Position numbers and translations under genes: made by a program
NCBI GenBank assembly: GCA_002118135.1
Contig: BDIU01000185.1
Coordinates: 1-64,000, forward strand
Direction: 5' to 3'
Length of the DNA stretch: 64,000 bases
DNA from: Trebouxia sp. TZW2008
Lineage: Eukaryota > Chlorophyta > Trebouxiophyceae > Trebouxiales > Trebouxiaceae
The notes under the pieces: model-generated
Database searches by the model: none
The model's input: only the letters and a program-made list of their open reading frames with translations
What the model was told of the DNA's origin: nothing
Part shown: positions 46,001 through 58,200 of the stretch, in pieces
How positions within the stretch are numbered: position 1 is the stretch's first letter
Layout of the letters: each line of letters starts with the position of its first letter

Positions 46001-49000
46001 TGCGCCACAGCTGCTGGTCTTTGCCTTTCAGTGCCAAATTGCATCATGCAACATGGGTGGCACATTGATGCATGTTCTACCCCCTCTTGCAACATGAGGC
46101 ATCACTGTTGAAGAAAGTGTGGAGCGCATGTACATGCCCCCTGTGCATCATTTTTGGATGCTTGTTTGTGAGCAATGTGCATGCGCATGCAGGATCCAAA
46201 ACTCGCCAGGGATGCACAGCAGCTCTTTGCCAGCCCATACATGCGAGTCAACACCACCACAGACGTGACTGGCGTCGAGATCTGTGGAGCACTCAAGAAT
46301 GTGTTGGCAATTGCGGCCGGCATAGTGGAAGGGCTTGATCTAGGGCACAATGCAATGGCTGCCCTAGTGGCACAGGTGGGTTCATGCCCTGCATTTTGCA
46401 AGCAACAGACAGATGACAATCTGCAGCATTGTGTACATGGCTGTCCTTCGGTGCAAGTGCTCAATGCTACTCCCCTTGTGCATGTCTGGGCCACTGTGTA
46501 ATCGGCTATCAAGCTTCAAAGCGAAGCGTCGTTAGTCACTCATCCATTTTGAAGTTGACATTCTGCATGCAATGTGGCAGAGCGGATTGATTTGCAAGCT
46601 GTCGCCACCCTGCTGCTTGTCACACTAGCTGTGCTCGATATTCGTGCTTTCTGTCATGCCAGCTGTGCGTGCTCAGGGGTGTACTGAGATCAAATAGAAA
46701 GCAGCATACCTAGGTGCACTTGTCATGCCAGCTGTGCGTGCTCAGGGGGTGTACTGAGATCAAATACAAAGCAGCATACCTAGGTGCACTTGTCATGCCA
46801 GCTGTGCGTGATCAGGGGTGTATTGAGATCAAATACAAAGCAGCATACTTAGGTGCACTTGTCATGCCAGCTGTGCGTGCTCAGGAGGTGTACTGAGATC
46901 AAATAGAAAGCAGGATACCTAGGTGTACTTGTCATGCCAGCTGTGCGTGCTCAGGGGTGTTTTGAGACCAGATAAAAAGCAGGACATTCAAGGGCACTTG
47001 TAAGATGTGACAGAAACACTTCCCACTTTTGTCATCACGACAGCCTGGCGTGATCACGGCTGTGCTGAGATCAAATGGCAAGCACGATAATCAATGGCAT
47101 TTGCGGGCTGCCAGAATCATTCTCCTCATGCCACTTGTGATTTACAGGGCTGCGCTGAGATCAGATGGCTGGCAGAGAAGATGGGCGCCAAGTCAGCCAC
47201 TGTATCTGGACTGTCAGGCCTTGGGGATATCATGCTCACCTGCTATGGCAGCCTCTCACGCAACAGGTGAGGCAGTTAGGCCCCTGCACATATTGTCAGG
47301 CTTTGACATCATACTCACCTGCTATGGCAGCCTCTCACGCAACAGGTGGGGCAGTCAGCCTTTTGCATATCGCGTCGGCCTTGGAGATCATGCTCACCTG
47401 CTATGGCAGTCTCTCACGTAACAGGTGAGCCATCTGACTCTCTGCATCAGGCTTTGACAGTATGCTCACTTGCTATGACAGTCTCTCACCCAACAGGTGA
47501 GACACTTTTGCTGGCAGAGAGTCGACTTTGGTACCAGGCGAGCTTAAAATTCTTTGGCCTGCTGCACGGACTTAACCTGCAGAAGGCTGGGGAATTTAAG
47601 CTCACTTGCTGCGGTAGTTGCCTCTCTGCCAGCAAAACTGTCATCAAGCACCAGGCGTGCTCTGAGCACATGATTGCATGTGCAGTTGACAAGATCGTTG
47701 TCAGTTTTGCTTGGGGCAAAACCTTCCAGAAAGTCCTGCACCTGTAGTAGTGCCTGCAGATGCTGGCTTGATCTAGAGCCCATGGGCTGACTTGCAACAG
47801 AAACTACAATGGGTCATCAACAGCAATTGTATATTGCATCTTGCATGCTGTTGCCACTTTTAAAGTATGGCATCAGAAGTCTAATTGCAGAAACAGCACG
47901 GCGTTGATGCATAAGATTTAAGCTGTGTAGGATGAGTTGTATCCACAGTTGAACATTCAACACAACTCGCTGCGGCACAGTTTTGCTGTCAGACCCACAT
48001 ATGATCAAATCTGTATAGACAAGTGGGTGGTTTCAGGACGGTGGGAGTGCGACTGGGTGCTGGGGAGAGCTTGCACGACATCCTGTCAAGCAGCCGCCAA
48101 GTGGCAGAAGGCGTCAGCACTGCAGGTCAGTACAGCTATCACGTAACCTTGTCATGCAATTGTTTCTGCTTAGCTTTTACAATGACATCCTGTCCAGCAG
48201 CCGCCAAGTGGCAGAAGGTGTCAGTGCTGCAGATATGTACAGCTACCACGTAATTATGTCATGCAATTGTGATTGTCCAGCACTTCAAATGACGTCCTGC
48301 CCAGTAGCCGCTCAGTAGCAGAAGGCGTCAGCACTGCAGGTCAGCAAGCTCATCAAGCAATTATCTTCTAGTAGCATTCCTGATCACATTTTGTCTAGTA
48401 GGCATTACGTGGCAGCATTACGTGGCAGCATTACCTCTGTGGGTTTGCAAAACTAGCACGCAATGCTGCAGTCATGCGCTATGCACTTTTCATGCAAAGG
48501 CGCTTAGCTGAGATGTCTGCATGCATGCCAGGCAGTGGCTGGTCCTCACTATGCTGAGTCACACCTTGAACAGTCGCTGCCTGTATGCTGCATCTTGTAT
48601 ATGCGCACTGTGTCATGCACTTTGCACTCACGGAGCGAAACTGTGATGCTGTGCACAAGCTGATGTGAAAGCCATAAGTTGCCATTGAAACTCAAGTCAC
48701 AGCGCAAAACTACTTGAACGCAAAAAGCTTCTATTGATTGCTTTCAAGGGCTGGGCATCATTGCTGTCTCTGTCAGCATAGTGTTGCACATCATTTGTGT
48801 CCAGGTGTCAGGGCTAAGAGAGAGAGAGAGAGAGAGATTTCACATGCTTTAGCCAGCCAACAAGGCTGATCACATGTGCCACACCGTGGCAATGACTATA
48901 TTCCCATGAAATTCAGGCAGTCTATGACATAGTTGAAAAATGTGATGTGCTGGCAATGCAGGTGTTGTTGTCACTCTGGCCCGCAAATATAGAGTCAGTC

Positions 49001-49101
49001 TGCCTGTTCTGACAGCTGTGGCTCAAGTGCTCAACGGCCACCTCAGTGCACAGGAGGCAGTCTACGAAATTATGAACCTTCCTCAAATTGAGGAACGATA
49101 A
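43099..49101 (+). CDS. NAD-dependent glycerol-3-phosphate dehydrogenase (GpsA type), plastid form
   Basis: Seven exons in phase: 43099-43995, 44309-44431, 45461-45649, 46193-46375, 47148-47266, 48037-48125, 48962-49101; about 578 aa. An unusually long N-terminal region (about 245 aa, rich in Ser, Thr, Arg, Gln and His) probably includes a transit peptide. The catalytic part is canonical: [20 protein letters not shown] (nucleotide-binding GxGxxG), [55 protein letters not shown] (catalytic Lys region), and [19 protein letters not shown]. It reduces dihydroxyacetone phosphate to glycerol-3-phosphate for glycerolipid synthesis. An intron contains a mitochondrial-type tRNA-Phe fragment. Confidence 0.95.
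44622..44734. repeat. 13-bp inverted repeat spaced by 87 bp
   Basis: 'tttgggctctaca' (44622-44634) and 'tgtagagcccaaa' (44722-44734) are exact reverse complements inside a G3PDH intron. Could be a decayed TIR element; no target duplication was seen. Confidence 0.6.
45312..45460 (+). repeat. Copy of G3PDH exon 3 head
   Basis: 'aggacatactgccacaagatttgccaatcat' and 'aaatgatgtcagagctgtttgt' duplicate the first about 100 nt of exon 45461-45649 ([10 protein letters not shown]…KMMSELIV), directly upstream. Confidence 0.92.
45837..45890 (+). pseudogene. Truncated mitochondrial-type tRNA-Phe(GAA) fragment
   Basis: 'tagctcagatggttagaac' (D arm), then 'aaggactgaaaatcctt' (anticodon stem AAGGA/TCCTT with loop CTGAAAA, anticodon GAA) and 'gtgttggcgg' (variable loop and 5' half of the T stem). 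It stops before the T loop, so it cannot form a complete tRNA. It closely resembles plant and algal mitochondrial trnF. The about 80 bp before it are AT-rich, unlike the surroundings, suggesting a small organelle-DNA insertion (45760-45890) in the G3PDH intron. Confidence 0.8.
46653..47110 (+). repeat. 70-bp tandem array derived from G3PDH exon 5 head
   Basis: Five units start at about 46653, 46723, 46793, 46862 and 46932 with 69-70 bp period, plus a more diverged one near 47040. Each contains 'tcatgccagctgtgcgtgctcagggg' followed by 'gtactgagatcaaat', resembling the exon 5 start 'ggctgcgctgagatcagatgg' at 47148. Confidence 0.93.
47280..47505 (+). repeat. Three copies of G3PDH exon 5 tail
   Basis: Copies near 47307-47350, 47387-47430 and 47458-47502 repeat 'atgctcacctgctatggcag' through the donor 'caacaggtga' ([12 protein letters not shown]). 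They lie downstream of the intact exon 47148-47266, period about 78 bp. Confidence 0.95.
48168..48345 (+). repeat. Two copies of G3PDH exon 6 tail
   Basis: 'gacatcctgtccagcagccg' near 48183 and 'gacgtcctgcccagtagccg' near 48291, each with 'ctgcag' and donor-like sequence, repeat the end of exon 48037-48125 ([16 protein letters not shown]). Confidence 0.95.
48820..48838 (+). repeat. GA dinucleotide microsatellite
   Basis: Nine to ten uninterrupted GA units in the last G3PDH intron. Confidence 0.9.
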
Positions 49102-49919
49102 TGCCTGAGCTTGAGTAGATTGCTCTTGGGCCAATTTTGTTCCTGCCTGATTCCACATGGTTTGTCGTGGCCAAAAGCGCTGGCCATTCAAGGCACTCTG
49201 TTGCTATACCATGGCTGCGGTGTCTTGAAGCAATTTTGAGAGTGAAGCAGTTGAGTACGTTGGCTGCCAAGAACAATTGAGGCATGAATTTTAGCAAATC
49301 CTGTTGTCTTGATGGTTGATTGTTGGCAATACTTGTGTTAGTTTAGGATTGATAGGGCACACTAGCTTTGTATGCATGCACAATGTCGATGACGTTATGT
49401 TTGATTTCCAGCGCACTGTGCAAAGCATGGTAGCATTGCTTGCAAATCTTGAGCAATTTTGGCAATGATTTCAAGACATTATCCAACTGCACCTAGGAAC
49501 TTAGGTATGTTGATCATCATGACTGTTTGCTGCAGGTTCAGAAATTATTGTACTTATAGGATTAGGCTAATCGCATTGTTAGGTCATTGGACCATGGAGT
49601 GGCTCCTGACGTTGGAGTCTATAGCGCAATAATCCCATGGTCTACAGACATGATGATGTGCTGTGCATGGCATCAGCAATAGCACTTAGCAGCATTTTGG
49701 CTTGCTGGTGTGTAGTGCAGCATGCATGCAAGAGTTGATGTAATGCTGCGGCCAAAGGTGGTGCCCTCTGGTCGTGGTGTTTGTCAGCACAAGGTGGTGT
49801 GTCGAAACCAGCTGTTCTTACTGAGTCTGACTTGTCTGCTGAAAATAGCTACTGTCACCTAGTGAGTCCATCTACATATTGTTATTAACAATGCACTAAG
49901 GGAAGCAGCAAAAAAGATG
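49102..49919. other. Convergent intergenic region
   Basis: 818 bp between the G3PDH stop (plus) and the LSD1-like stop (minus). No coding exon was recognised. It must contain both 3' UTRs. Confidence 0.4.
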
Positions 49920-51890
49920 TCATATCAAGTCTGGCACTTGCCGCTGACTATGCTGTTGTCTAGCTTGATTAGGTGGTTGTTCACCTGCTCTTTGGCCTGT
50001 TGCTGATGTGACACCCACCACATAGTCTTCCACCTAACAGCGCACAAAAGAAGTGACACAAATACCCTGCTACAGTGAAAAGTATGTCGTGCAGACATCA
50101 AGCAGCAATGGTCATGTTGTTTATTTGACATCACACCAGAGGCACAACGAGAATGATTTGAGTGTGATGGGCTGGAAACACATCAAGCAGCAACGGCAAG
50201 GTTCTTGGTTCGTAATCATACTAGAGGCACTGAGAATCGACAATCTGAGTGCAACTGGCTGAAACTGGTAGTCAAACCTGCCACTGACAGGTCAAGGTAT
50301 GCATACCAGATTACAGCGAGTTGCACCCAATTCGTCGTGGCTGAGTGCCTCAGATCTGAATTGTTTCAACTCACTTGAGAGCGCATGAAAGCGTGCTTTT
50401 CACACTTAAGCCAGCCAACAAGCTTGGTTGGATGTGCCTTACAGTCGCAATGACAATATATTCATCAAATGACGATGACTGCAGCAGTCAAGCCTTACCT
50501 CATTACCATCTGCATCTAAAGTGGGTGGATTCACAATCACAACAGTCTGGGACTGTTGGGGCCGCGAACTGCCAGAGCCGCTATCTGCCCTATTGGAAAG
50601 GCCCTGCCCTTGCTGTGACGGCGCACTGGTGATAGATTGCTGATTGACTGGTGTGACCGTATTGCACACTGCACACTTGACGGAAGCTGCTCCAAAAGCG
50701 TACATGAGGGTGATATGGCAGCAGCTGCAAATTATATGACCTATTTGGTTTGCCTGCATTCACCAAACGCATGCTTTAGTCAGCAGCAGCTGCAACCTAT
50801 ATGACCCTTTTGGTTTGCCTGCATTCACCAAACGCATGCTTGAGTCAGCAATGATTGCAATGATCTGTTGCATGCTATGGTGTCTGCTTCTTATGCTGAA
50901 CTTGTATCTGCCACAAATTTGCCACAACAAGCTGCCAGAAAAACATTTTGTGGTGTGTTAAACTGTTGTCACAGATCGTGATCTCAGCACTGTACAGTCT
51001 CACTGCCAACCAACATCTTACCGACATTGAGTTATTGATGTTCCCACACAATGAGCATTGCACTTGCGACGCTCCTCTTGGGTACATGAGTGTTACTCTA
51101 CACTGAGCATTTGAGCATGTGAGCTGTGCTGAGTTGCCGCCTGCAGAATCAGGGCAAAGAGTTGCCGGTTTTTCTTGCAGAGTCATATAAGGGGCACTCT
51201 CAGTTGCTTTCAGTTGACTATCAAGAAAAGGATTGACAATTTTCCTGATCATATACATATTGCCTGCTCTACCGGCCCGAACAGCAGGGAAGGACATCCA
51301 CTACATGACTACTGAACGCCTGACAGGTATAATTCTGTCACAGCACATATGTTGTTGGCGACAAACGACGCACATGCGCTGGAAAGAGCAACCAGTAACT
51401 ATAATCGTTATAACAGCGCATGCAAAGCATGACTGTAAAACTCTTTATCAACAATGGGCCATGGGCGCTTGAACTGATGGGCGCTTGAACTGACCTCCAC
51501 TGAGTGGCACTGGTGTGATCTCACCACAGCGCGCACAGCGCACATTCTGTGCTCCCTGCATGAATGATGCTTCTTTTGACTTTTGTCAAGTCAAGCCAAA
51601 TGTTAAAGTTGAGCCTGTGACGCATGCAGGCATGTAACAGCAGCCATACCTGGGGATATAGCAGAAGAGTTGTGCAGTTTGCACAGACTATATTACTTTG
51701 CGGCCCAGCTGCAATTCAAGACAAGGCTTGCAGAATTTGATCCGTATCTCATACATGTCCAGCGTGTTTCAGCGTGTCCAAAGGTCGCTGAATTTTTTGG
51801 CTGCTTACTTTGCTGCATCGGAGGTGGTCTGTTGGGAGGGACATTTGGTATAGAATACTGCTGAGTGTTGCCATAGTAGTTTGCATACAT
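49920..51890 (-). CDS. LSD1: LSD1-type zinc-finger protein with three zf-LSD1 domains
   Basis: Exons in transcript order: 51890-51809, 51708-51650, 51555-51495, 51140-51022, 50753-50499, 50033-49920; all phases agree; about 229 aa. The N-terminus is [16 protein letters not shown], then three CxxCxxxLxYxxGxxxxxCxxC fingers: [20 protein letters not shown] with [25 protein letters not shown] with CSLCG; and [20 protein letters not shown] with CAVCN. Finger 2 has an extra residue between its first two cysteines (CSNAQC). The tail has [11 protein letters not shown] and [13 protein letters not shown], the conserved LSD1/LOL C-terminal motif. Plant relatives are nuclear or cytosolic scaffolds that restrain cell death and oxidative-stress responses; that role here is inferred. 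Confidence 0.95.
50764..50838 (-). repeat. Copy of LSD1-like exon 5 head
   Basis: 'gcagctgcaacctatatgacccttttggtttgcctgcattcaccaaacgc' duplicates the region 50720-50780, which contains the exon 5 acceptor and the code for ANQIGHIIC. The copy is upstream in transcript order. Confidence 0.95.
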
Positions 51891-53045
51891 CTGGTGAGTG
51901 CGCTGCTCAGCAGGCGGACTTCAATATGCAGTAATCTACGCCATCAGCGGAATCAGGCGAAATTAAGAGTCCAGGTTGCTGCTGTATTCACGTTCGAAGC
52001 GTTCAAGGACTGATCACGACACGCCTAGACCAACTCAGTCCAAAGGGGCAAGCTGCTGCACTCGCGTCACGGTGGACTTTTGAAATTCAGGCAATGCAGT
52101 GCTCGCAAGAAACCAGCAGTGTTGGCGTTTATTCCTGCTGACAGAGTTTGTGTCGAGCACACGACCTCTGCAATCGCACAAACAAGCGTTATGTGTGACT
52201 GATGGCATGACTAACTGTGTGCAGCATGACACAATGCCTGGAAGTCAGGAAGGCAACTTGCCCAGCAGTCAATGTGTTTCGCACTGGGAAGAAAGCAGCT
52301 TGCATGCGGCTTGCCAACTTTGCGAGCAGCTTAACACTTGTATCTCTATGGCCAACCGCAAGCTGCTTGCAACTGCTTGCAAGCTGAACTAGAGAAACAA
52401 CCAAGTGCAAACATAGGCACACAGGGCCTAGGCTCCTACTGGCTTCACCCTGGGTAGCGCAGTGGCTATCCACTGGATAACTGGCTTTTTAGATCACCGT
52501 CGTAAGCAAAAATTGCACTACGCTATTCACCTGGGAAAACCCCTCCCTTTATTTGTAGTGTCTTACAGTCACACAACCGCAGCCTGTCTTGATCCACGAC
52601 TTGCATGCACATTTAGCATCAATGAGGCAGCACAAGCTGAATTCATCTTCGGCATTGGAGACCGCCTTGTAGCTGGACGCATCTTGCAATCTGCCCAAAC
52701 TCATGATCTACGTTTTCTGGAGATTGCCATCAACAGGAAGGACATATGCGTGTTGCAAGTAACTTACAAAAAACATTTCTCCTTTAGCTTGTGGCAATCT
52801 GCAGATCGCCTCGGACTGCCTGCGGGCTGTGCTTTGTGTTGCACTTTCTTGTGCACTGACCAAGGTCATGATCGCGAGTTTGAGCATGATGATTGTGATC
52901 ACCAGTTTGAGAATGACCCATGGCACAAATTGGGTCATGGTAGTACCAGTGTTGACATGCGTACATGACAGGCAGCCACAAACATACATGGCAAACTGTT
53001 CACTACTCTGAGAGCAATGTCTGACTGAGAGGATCCATTGTGCTG
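51891..53045. other. Intergenic region with an unsupported open frame
   Basis: 1155 bp between two minus-strand genes. A 168-codon plus-strand frame (52462-52968) has no early ATG and no family resemblance, so it is not called as a gene. The LSD1-like promoter should lie at the left end. Confidence 0.35.
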
Positions 53046-53940
53046 TCAATTGAAAGTCATACTGCTTGAACAGCTCTTGTCCAAATGGCCAGACATAGTC
53101 ACAGGTGCTCTCCAAACGTCTGTGCTTGTTATAGCTGTACCACCTGAACCTGATTATGCCAGAGCCACTGATCATGGCTTCAAATGCATGAGCCCATGCT
53201 CATGACATGTACAGTTGACTGTACAGTTGACCTATACAAAGCATTCATCAGCAAACACGGCAATTGCAAAATGCCACAACCAGTCGTGCTGCAGCAGCAG
53301 CAGTGCATAGCACATCTCAAGGTGTCGAGATAATCTAGCTTTGCAATGATCTGCATTGTACACTGATGCCCTCATGTCAGGTAGCTTTGTTTGGTTTTGA
53401 ATACACACCACCGTCAAACTTGTGATAGCGTTGCCACTCAAGGTTGACGCCGTTTCTCTGAGCCAACTCTTTTTCTGCCATGGCTGCTGCAAAGCGCCTT
53501 TTGGATGTCTCAATAGCAACTTTAGCAGCATCGTCAAATAGCATGTGAGGGGTGTTATGCACAGGCAGTTGTATTTTGCTCTGCATGAAGTCTGATGCGC
53601 TGCTGTTGTCAGAAGCCTGTCTCCAAGTGGCCTTCAAGTGCAGCTGTTCTGAGAGAATTGCAGGAACTGACAGATGGAAATCAGCAATCATGCCGACTGC
53701 CACAACCATGATCAGCGTCACTGCTAGCATCTGCCAACCAGAGAGTCTGTGCTGACTGCCTAGGGTCCCATTTTTGAGAGGCGCTTGGTGCTCACCATGT
53801 TTGCACTGATCCTGCTGCTGTTCCTCTATGTCATTTCTGTAAAGCATGGAGCTGACTGGAGCTTTGGTCGCTGGATGCTGCGTGTGACTGTCGACTACAC
53901 TGTGAAAGCCTGGCTTGCCAGCGGAGTTTGGCTGATACAT
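53046..53940 (-). CDS. Unknown single-pass membrane protein
   Basis: Two exons, 53940-53412 and 53149-53046, join in phase (GAC G|GT TCA) to give about 210 aa. An ATG at 53940 opens a Gln/His-rich cytosolic-type segment of about 70 residues. One hydrophobic helix follows (MLAVTLIMVVAVGMIADFHL), then a region with charged helices (ETSKRRFAAAMAEKELAQR) and a short Ser/Thr-rich end. Type II orientation is likely. No family was recognised. Read-through of exon 1 would instead stop at 53377. Confidence 0.6.
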
Positions 53941-55235
53941 GAGCAGGACAATGCCTCAAGCCTTAAGGTGAAAGCCCAAGCTGTTACCCTACCAGCAGTT
54001 GCTGCTGGAATTGATCCTACATAACAGCCAAAGCAAAGCTCATAACGGTGCTAAAGCACAACAACCATGGTTCTGAGGCTGCTTCAATTGCAAGGCTTGA
54101 CAGGTTGGCAATCACTCAAGACAGACAGCCCTGCACTGTCACAGCCATGCTGCAGCAAGGACGGTGCCTGAGAGTGCTACCAGGATGCACAACTCGACAA
54201 TGCGTAAGCTGCAGGTCTTGCTTGAAGCCTACCTTTCCCTTGGCTTTGCTTCGTGCGAAAGCCGCTGTGACCGCCGAAGCAGGCGAAGCGCAGAAGCTTC
54301 GCAGTCTGGTGTCCACCGCTATCCCCTCACTAGCACTGCTTCAGCCTGGCAGCTTGATCGCCTCTGTTCGCGTGCTGCGCAGCATAGTGTTACGCTCATA
54401 GCATGAGCAGCATGACGGCGATCCTGCTTGCAGGCCTAGGTGGCTCACGGGCAGCATTCATCGGTCCGATCAAAAACGTATGCATGGGTCCTGGCAATCA
54501 TTATGGCTGCAGGGAGGCAATCACTATGCCAAGCCATCGATCTACAGCGCAGCATTCGAGCACACTCGTGGTGTGGCGCTTTTATTGAGCCTTCCCAAAG
54601 CAGCCTGAACGGCAGCTAAATCAGAGTCAGATTCTGATGCAGTGTTACAGTCACACTGCATCAGAATCTCAGTAACTGTGCAGCCCAGCAAAGGGCCTGT
54701 GCTGAGTCAGATGTCGTCTTGCAACTGTGCAATATGCTGTCAGAGACTTGGTGTTCAACAGGTTGGTCTGGAAGCAGCTGGTGCAGGCTAAGAAGACAAC
54801 TCATTGCCAGCTGAGCTCAATTGCTCAAGTAATCTAGCTCTATAGAGCAGGGGTTGTACAAAAGATGGGTGGGCCATCCCCGCAACGTCTACAGCAGATA
54901 CATAACAGGTCTTCAGGTCAAGCGTACAACAACGCCAAAGGCCTGTGCAACTAGGGGACCATCACTAAGCAAAGTGTTTTGCCATTCCTGTTCTCATGGC
55001 ATCTGCAGTCACGAGCATTGCCAAAGCAATGTCGGCGGTCTGTGCATTTGCAAACGCATGCACATCATAGTGCGTGCTGCATAGGGCATACATGTACAGC
55101 AGTATCTGGTGCTACAGATATACTTGGTGCTGACAAAAAGTACATTGAATTTCTTTTGAGCCATACAGACATTGACACGCAGAGCGACAAGATTGAGTCC
55201 AGAGCAAAGGCTGATAACAATGGGCATCTGCCTTG
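53941..55235. other. Intergenic region with a perfect hairpin
   Basis: 1.3 kb between the ATG18 stop and the unknown membrane protein's start, both minus strand. Several short open frames exist around 54050-54590 without family support. It holds the perfect hairpin at 54629-54669. Confidence 0.4.
54629..54669. repeat. Perfect 17-bp stem hairpin with 7-nt loop
   Basis: The left arm AGATTCTGATGCAGTGT and right arm ACACTGCATCAGAATCT are exact reverse complements around the loop TACAGTC. No T-run or flanking TIR/TSD was seen. It could be a small RNA precursor, a foldback remnant, or 3'-end structure. Confidence 0.9.
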
Positions 55236-58200
55236 TCAACTGCCAGACTCCACAAATCTGCATAGTGAATCTTGTCTGCAGATGCCGCCCTTTTCTGGGT
55301 CAAATGAGGCAGTGTAGAAGCTGCCGCTGGCACTGACAACCAACAGGCTGCTGTTGTTCGCTCCAAATCCGACCACAGCTCTTGTGTCTTCTGGTAATCG
55401 GTACTGGGCAAACGACCGCTCTGAAGCAAAGTAGGGGACGGGAAGGAACGACTGCAGTCGACAGACACTGTCATAAACAAACTAAACTCTTTCTGTGTCG
55501 CAGCAGCATGTCTTGTGAAGCGTCGTGTGCAACTGTCTCACAAGCGCAAAATGAAGTGATCAGCGGGCACAGTAAGTGCTGGCATCACAATATCCTAGGA
55601 GACCAACAGGAAAATTCCAGACTGAACAGCTACAATAGCTTGATGGACACGGCTGCTGCATGGGAATGCCTCAGGTGGGACAAGGCTGCAAGGCAGACAG
55701 CACCAGTGCTATCACAATGATCAAAGACAAGACCACCTTTCATCAGCTGATCTGCCTCTGAACTCATCAGCATGACACACACCCCTGTCTTTGCTGCAGA
55801 ATTGATGATGACATAATTGTTTGATGTGCATGCACATATCATGCACATCAAGCCTGATGAATACACTGCTCATGTGTTTGTGCAGTGTTCAGTGATGTAA
55901 AATGTACAGCAGCAAAAGCCCTACACTGACAAACTTGAGGGCAGAGACTGGGTTTTTGGGGCTGCTGCCGTCTGTCTGATTGGCTGTAGCGTCTGTGGAG
56001 GGAATAGCCGCTGTGCGGTGAGGATCTAGATTGAAGACATGCACTGTGCCTTTGTCACTTGACACTGCCACAAACTGAGGCATGTCCCCTCGTGAGAACG
56101 TGATGCTGAAAATTGTAGCTGGATCAGCGCCTCTTCTTAGCTCCTGGATGTAGCAGCAAGGTAGATGGGTCTAGTGTCATACTAGTTGCAGTGAGGCAGC
56201 TGTACTGAGACATGCCTGGCAGCATGTCGGTGCTTGCGTGCTGCATAGCATGCTGATACTGAGTCATTGCACAAGTGCAGTTGCAAAGGTCTCGTCTTTA
56301 TTCAAAGCTGTGTACGCAATACATCAGGAATGCAGGCTGCCAACAAGCTCGCAGTCCTCAAAACAAGCTTGTCCAAAGCTGTGTACGCAATACATTAGGC
56401 ATGCCGGCCGTTCATAAGGCCTCAGCCTCAACAAGGCAAAGAACACCTATAGCTTTGACCTATGGATGCTTCCCGATGCTTATCCAACAAATGAACAATC
56501 CCAACAGGACAATCATTGCCAAGCTGTGCGTGAGGAGTAGCATTGAAGCAGACTCTTCCAACATACCTGTAGCTTTGAGCCATCAGTGGTTGAGAAGACC
56601 CTGATGAGGGTGCCCTTCTCAGATGCTGTGGCCAACAGCTTGCCATCTAGTGATAAGGCTAAGGACGCCAGCGCTGTTGTATGCGCCTGCACAAACTTTG
56701 TCCGCCGCACATCATACAGCTCAACTCGCACCTGCATGCCATTAGGTACAGCTCTTCAGCATCACCATGGTACAATAGCTTGCACACTACTGCATAGGTA
56801 CCTTGTATGTGTGGCTTTCAGTGTATTTGGGCAATGAGATGACAAAGAAGCTAGTGACTTTGTTGCTTCATTGTCATGCAGCCAAAAATAGAGCGTGGGA
56901 TGCTGCATTGCAGGTACATGTGCCATGAGTCATGCATGCGTTGTAGTCTGCTGATGAAAGCCTGAATGGCAGGACTGCAGAAAAGCGCTTAGTTCACCTA
57001 CCTGTCCGCAATGTAGGCCTGGGCAGGCCATGACAGTATTATCTTGCGCTGGTGACAAGGCCACAAGGCCCAGGGTGTTGCTGACGGTCTCTATGGAGTG
57101 CAGAAGCTTCAAGTCTTTGAAGTCATAGACCAAGACTTTGTGCTCCAAAGCCACAACTATCTTTTCCCTTCTGAGTTTAACTGCCCTGACCTGCAGCATG
57201 GGAAATGTACATTGCAAGCATGCTTGCAAGATGATACCATTGCAACATGCTGATGCTCTGCGTAAGATGAGGCAGCACAGGAGCATGGAAGCTATGTTTC
57301 TGCTGGCTAGGAAAGCTGAAGTTTTGGTCCCGTCCAGCGCCTGACGCAACATTTTGCCGGCATTGAGCCATGTTGGTGATTGCAAGGGTGTCCAATAGTG
57401 CATGTGTGCAGAAGCATGCATGGCACTGCTTCTGCGCACATGCCTAGCCTGACCCCAGGCTACCAAAGCAATGTAGCAGTAGCAGTCCCCACTTGCAGTC
57501 AAAAGCACTTTTCAAACAGCTCCGTTGCAAGGAAGACACAGCGTCCTTCAACAGCTTGACAGAGCTTCTCAGGAAGACTGCGGTGCAAAAGCCATGACAG
57601 CAAAAATGTAGCTAACCTGGCTGCGGAAGCTGAGCTCTCCTATACACCGATTCTGATGATCATCCCAGATCATGACCTGTGCAATGCAATGAGCAATCGT
57701 TAGCACAGTACCATGAGCTATCTGCAGTGACCCTGTCAGGAGGAGTCTGAGTGACAACTTTGCATGCACGCACCAGACTTGAGCAATTCAAGCAATTCTT
57801 GTGCAGTGCACCGGGTAAGCGCATCAATGGCACACACTTGAGCAATTCCAAGCAATGATCCTGCAGTGAGTTGGGTGAGAGCGTTGCTGACTGGCAGTAT
57901 GTATAGTTGACTGCACAGCATGCTGGGAGGATGATTGTTGGCAGACACAGCATGCTGATGCACATTGGTACAGTACTTGCTCCTTAATGAACCACTCAGA
58001 ATAGGGATATTCTTGTTGTCAGGTCATTGCGATTGGGTACCATCCACTACACTCTGACTGCAATATGACCTGTCAGTAGGGTTCATTTGATGTCAGGACA
58101 TTTGTGTTGGTGCCCAAAGCAGTCATTATCAGGAGACATTACAGAGGCTGTCCCTAAGTTGTCAGGCCAGTGGCACAGAGAGCTGCTGACCTTGCTTGGG

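Noticed and set aside
46653..47000. Regular 70-bp direct repeats resembling a CRISPR array
   Set aside because: Units are contiguous with no distinct spacers, lie in a eukaryotic intron, and derive from the neighbouring exon edge.
52450..52510. tRNA-like 'tgggtagcgcagtggctatcc'
   Set aside because: It resembles a D arm, but no matching anticodon and T arms or acceptor stem could be formed.
52462..52968. 168-codon plus-strand frame
   Set aside because: It begins with GTG, has no early ATG and no recognisable family, and the opposite strand carries the 3' exon of a better-supported gene nearby.
52708..53175. 155-codon minus-strand frame with a hydrophobic stretch
   Set aside because: A different frame over 53149-53046 joins in phase to the upstream membrane-protein exon and ends naturally, so the long frame was not called.
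54048..54588. Overlapping short frames on both strands
   Set aside because: Ala/Leu/Arg-rich in several frames at once, a composition effect rather than a gene; no conserved motif.
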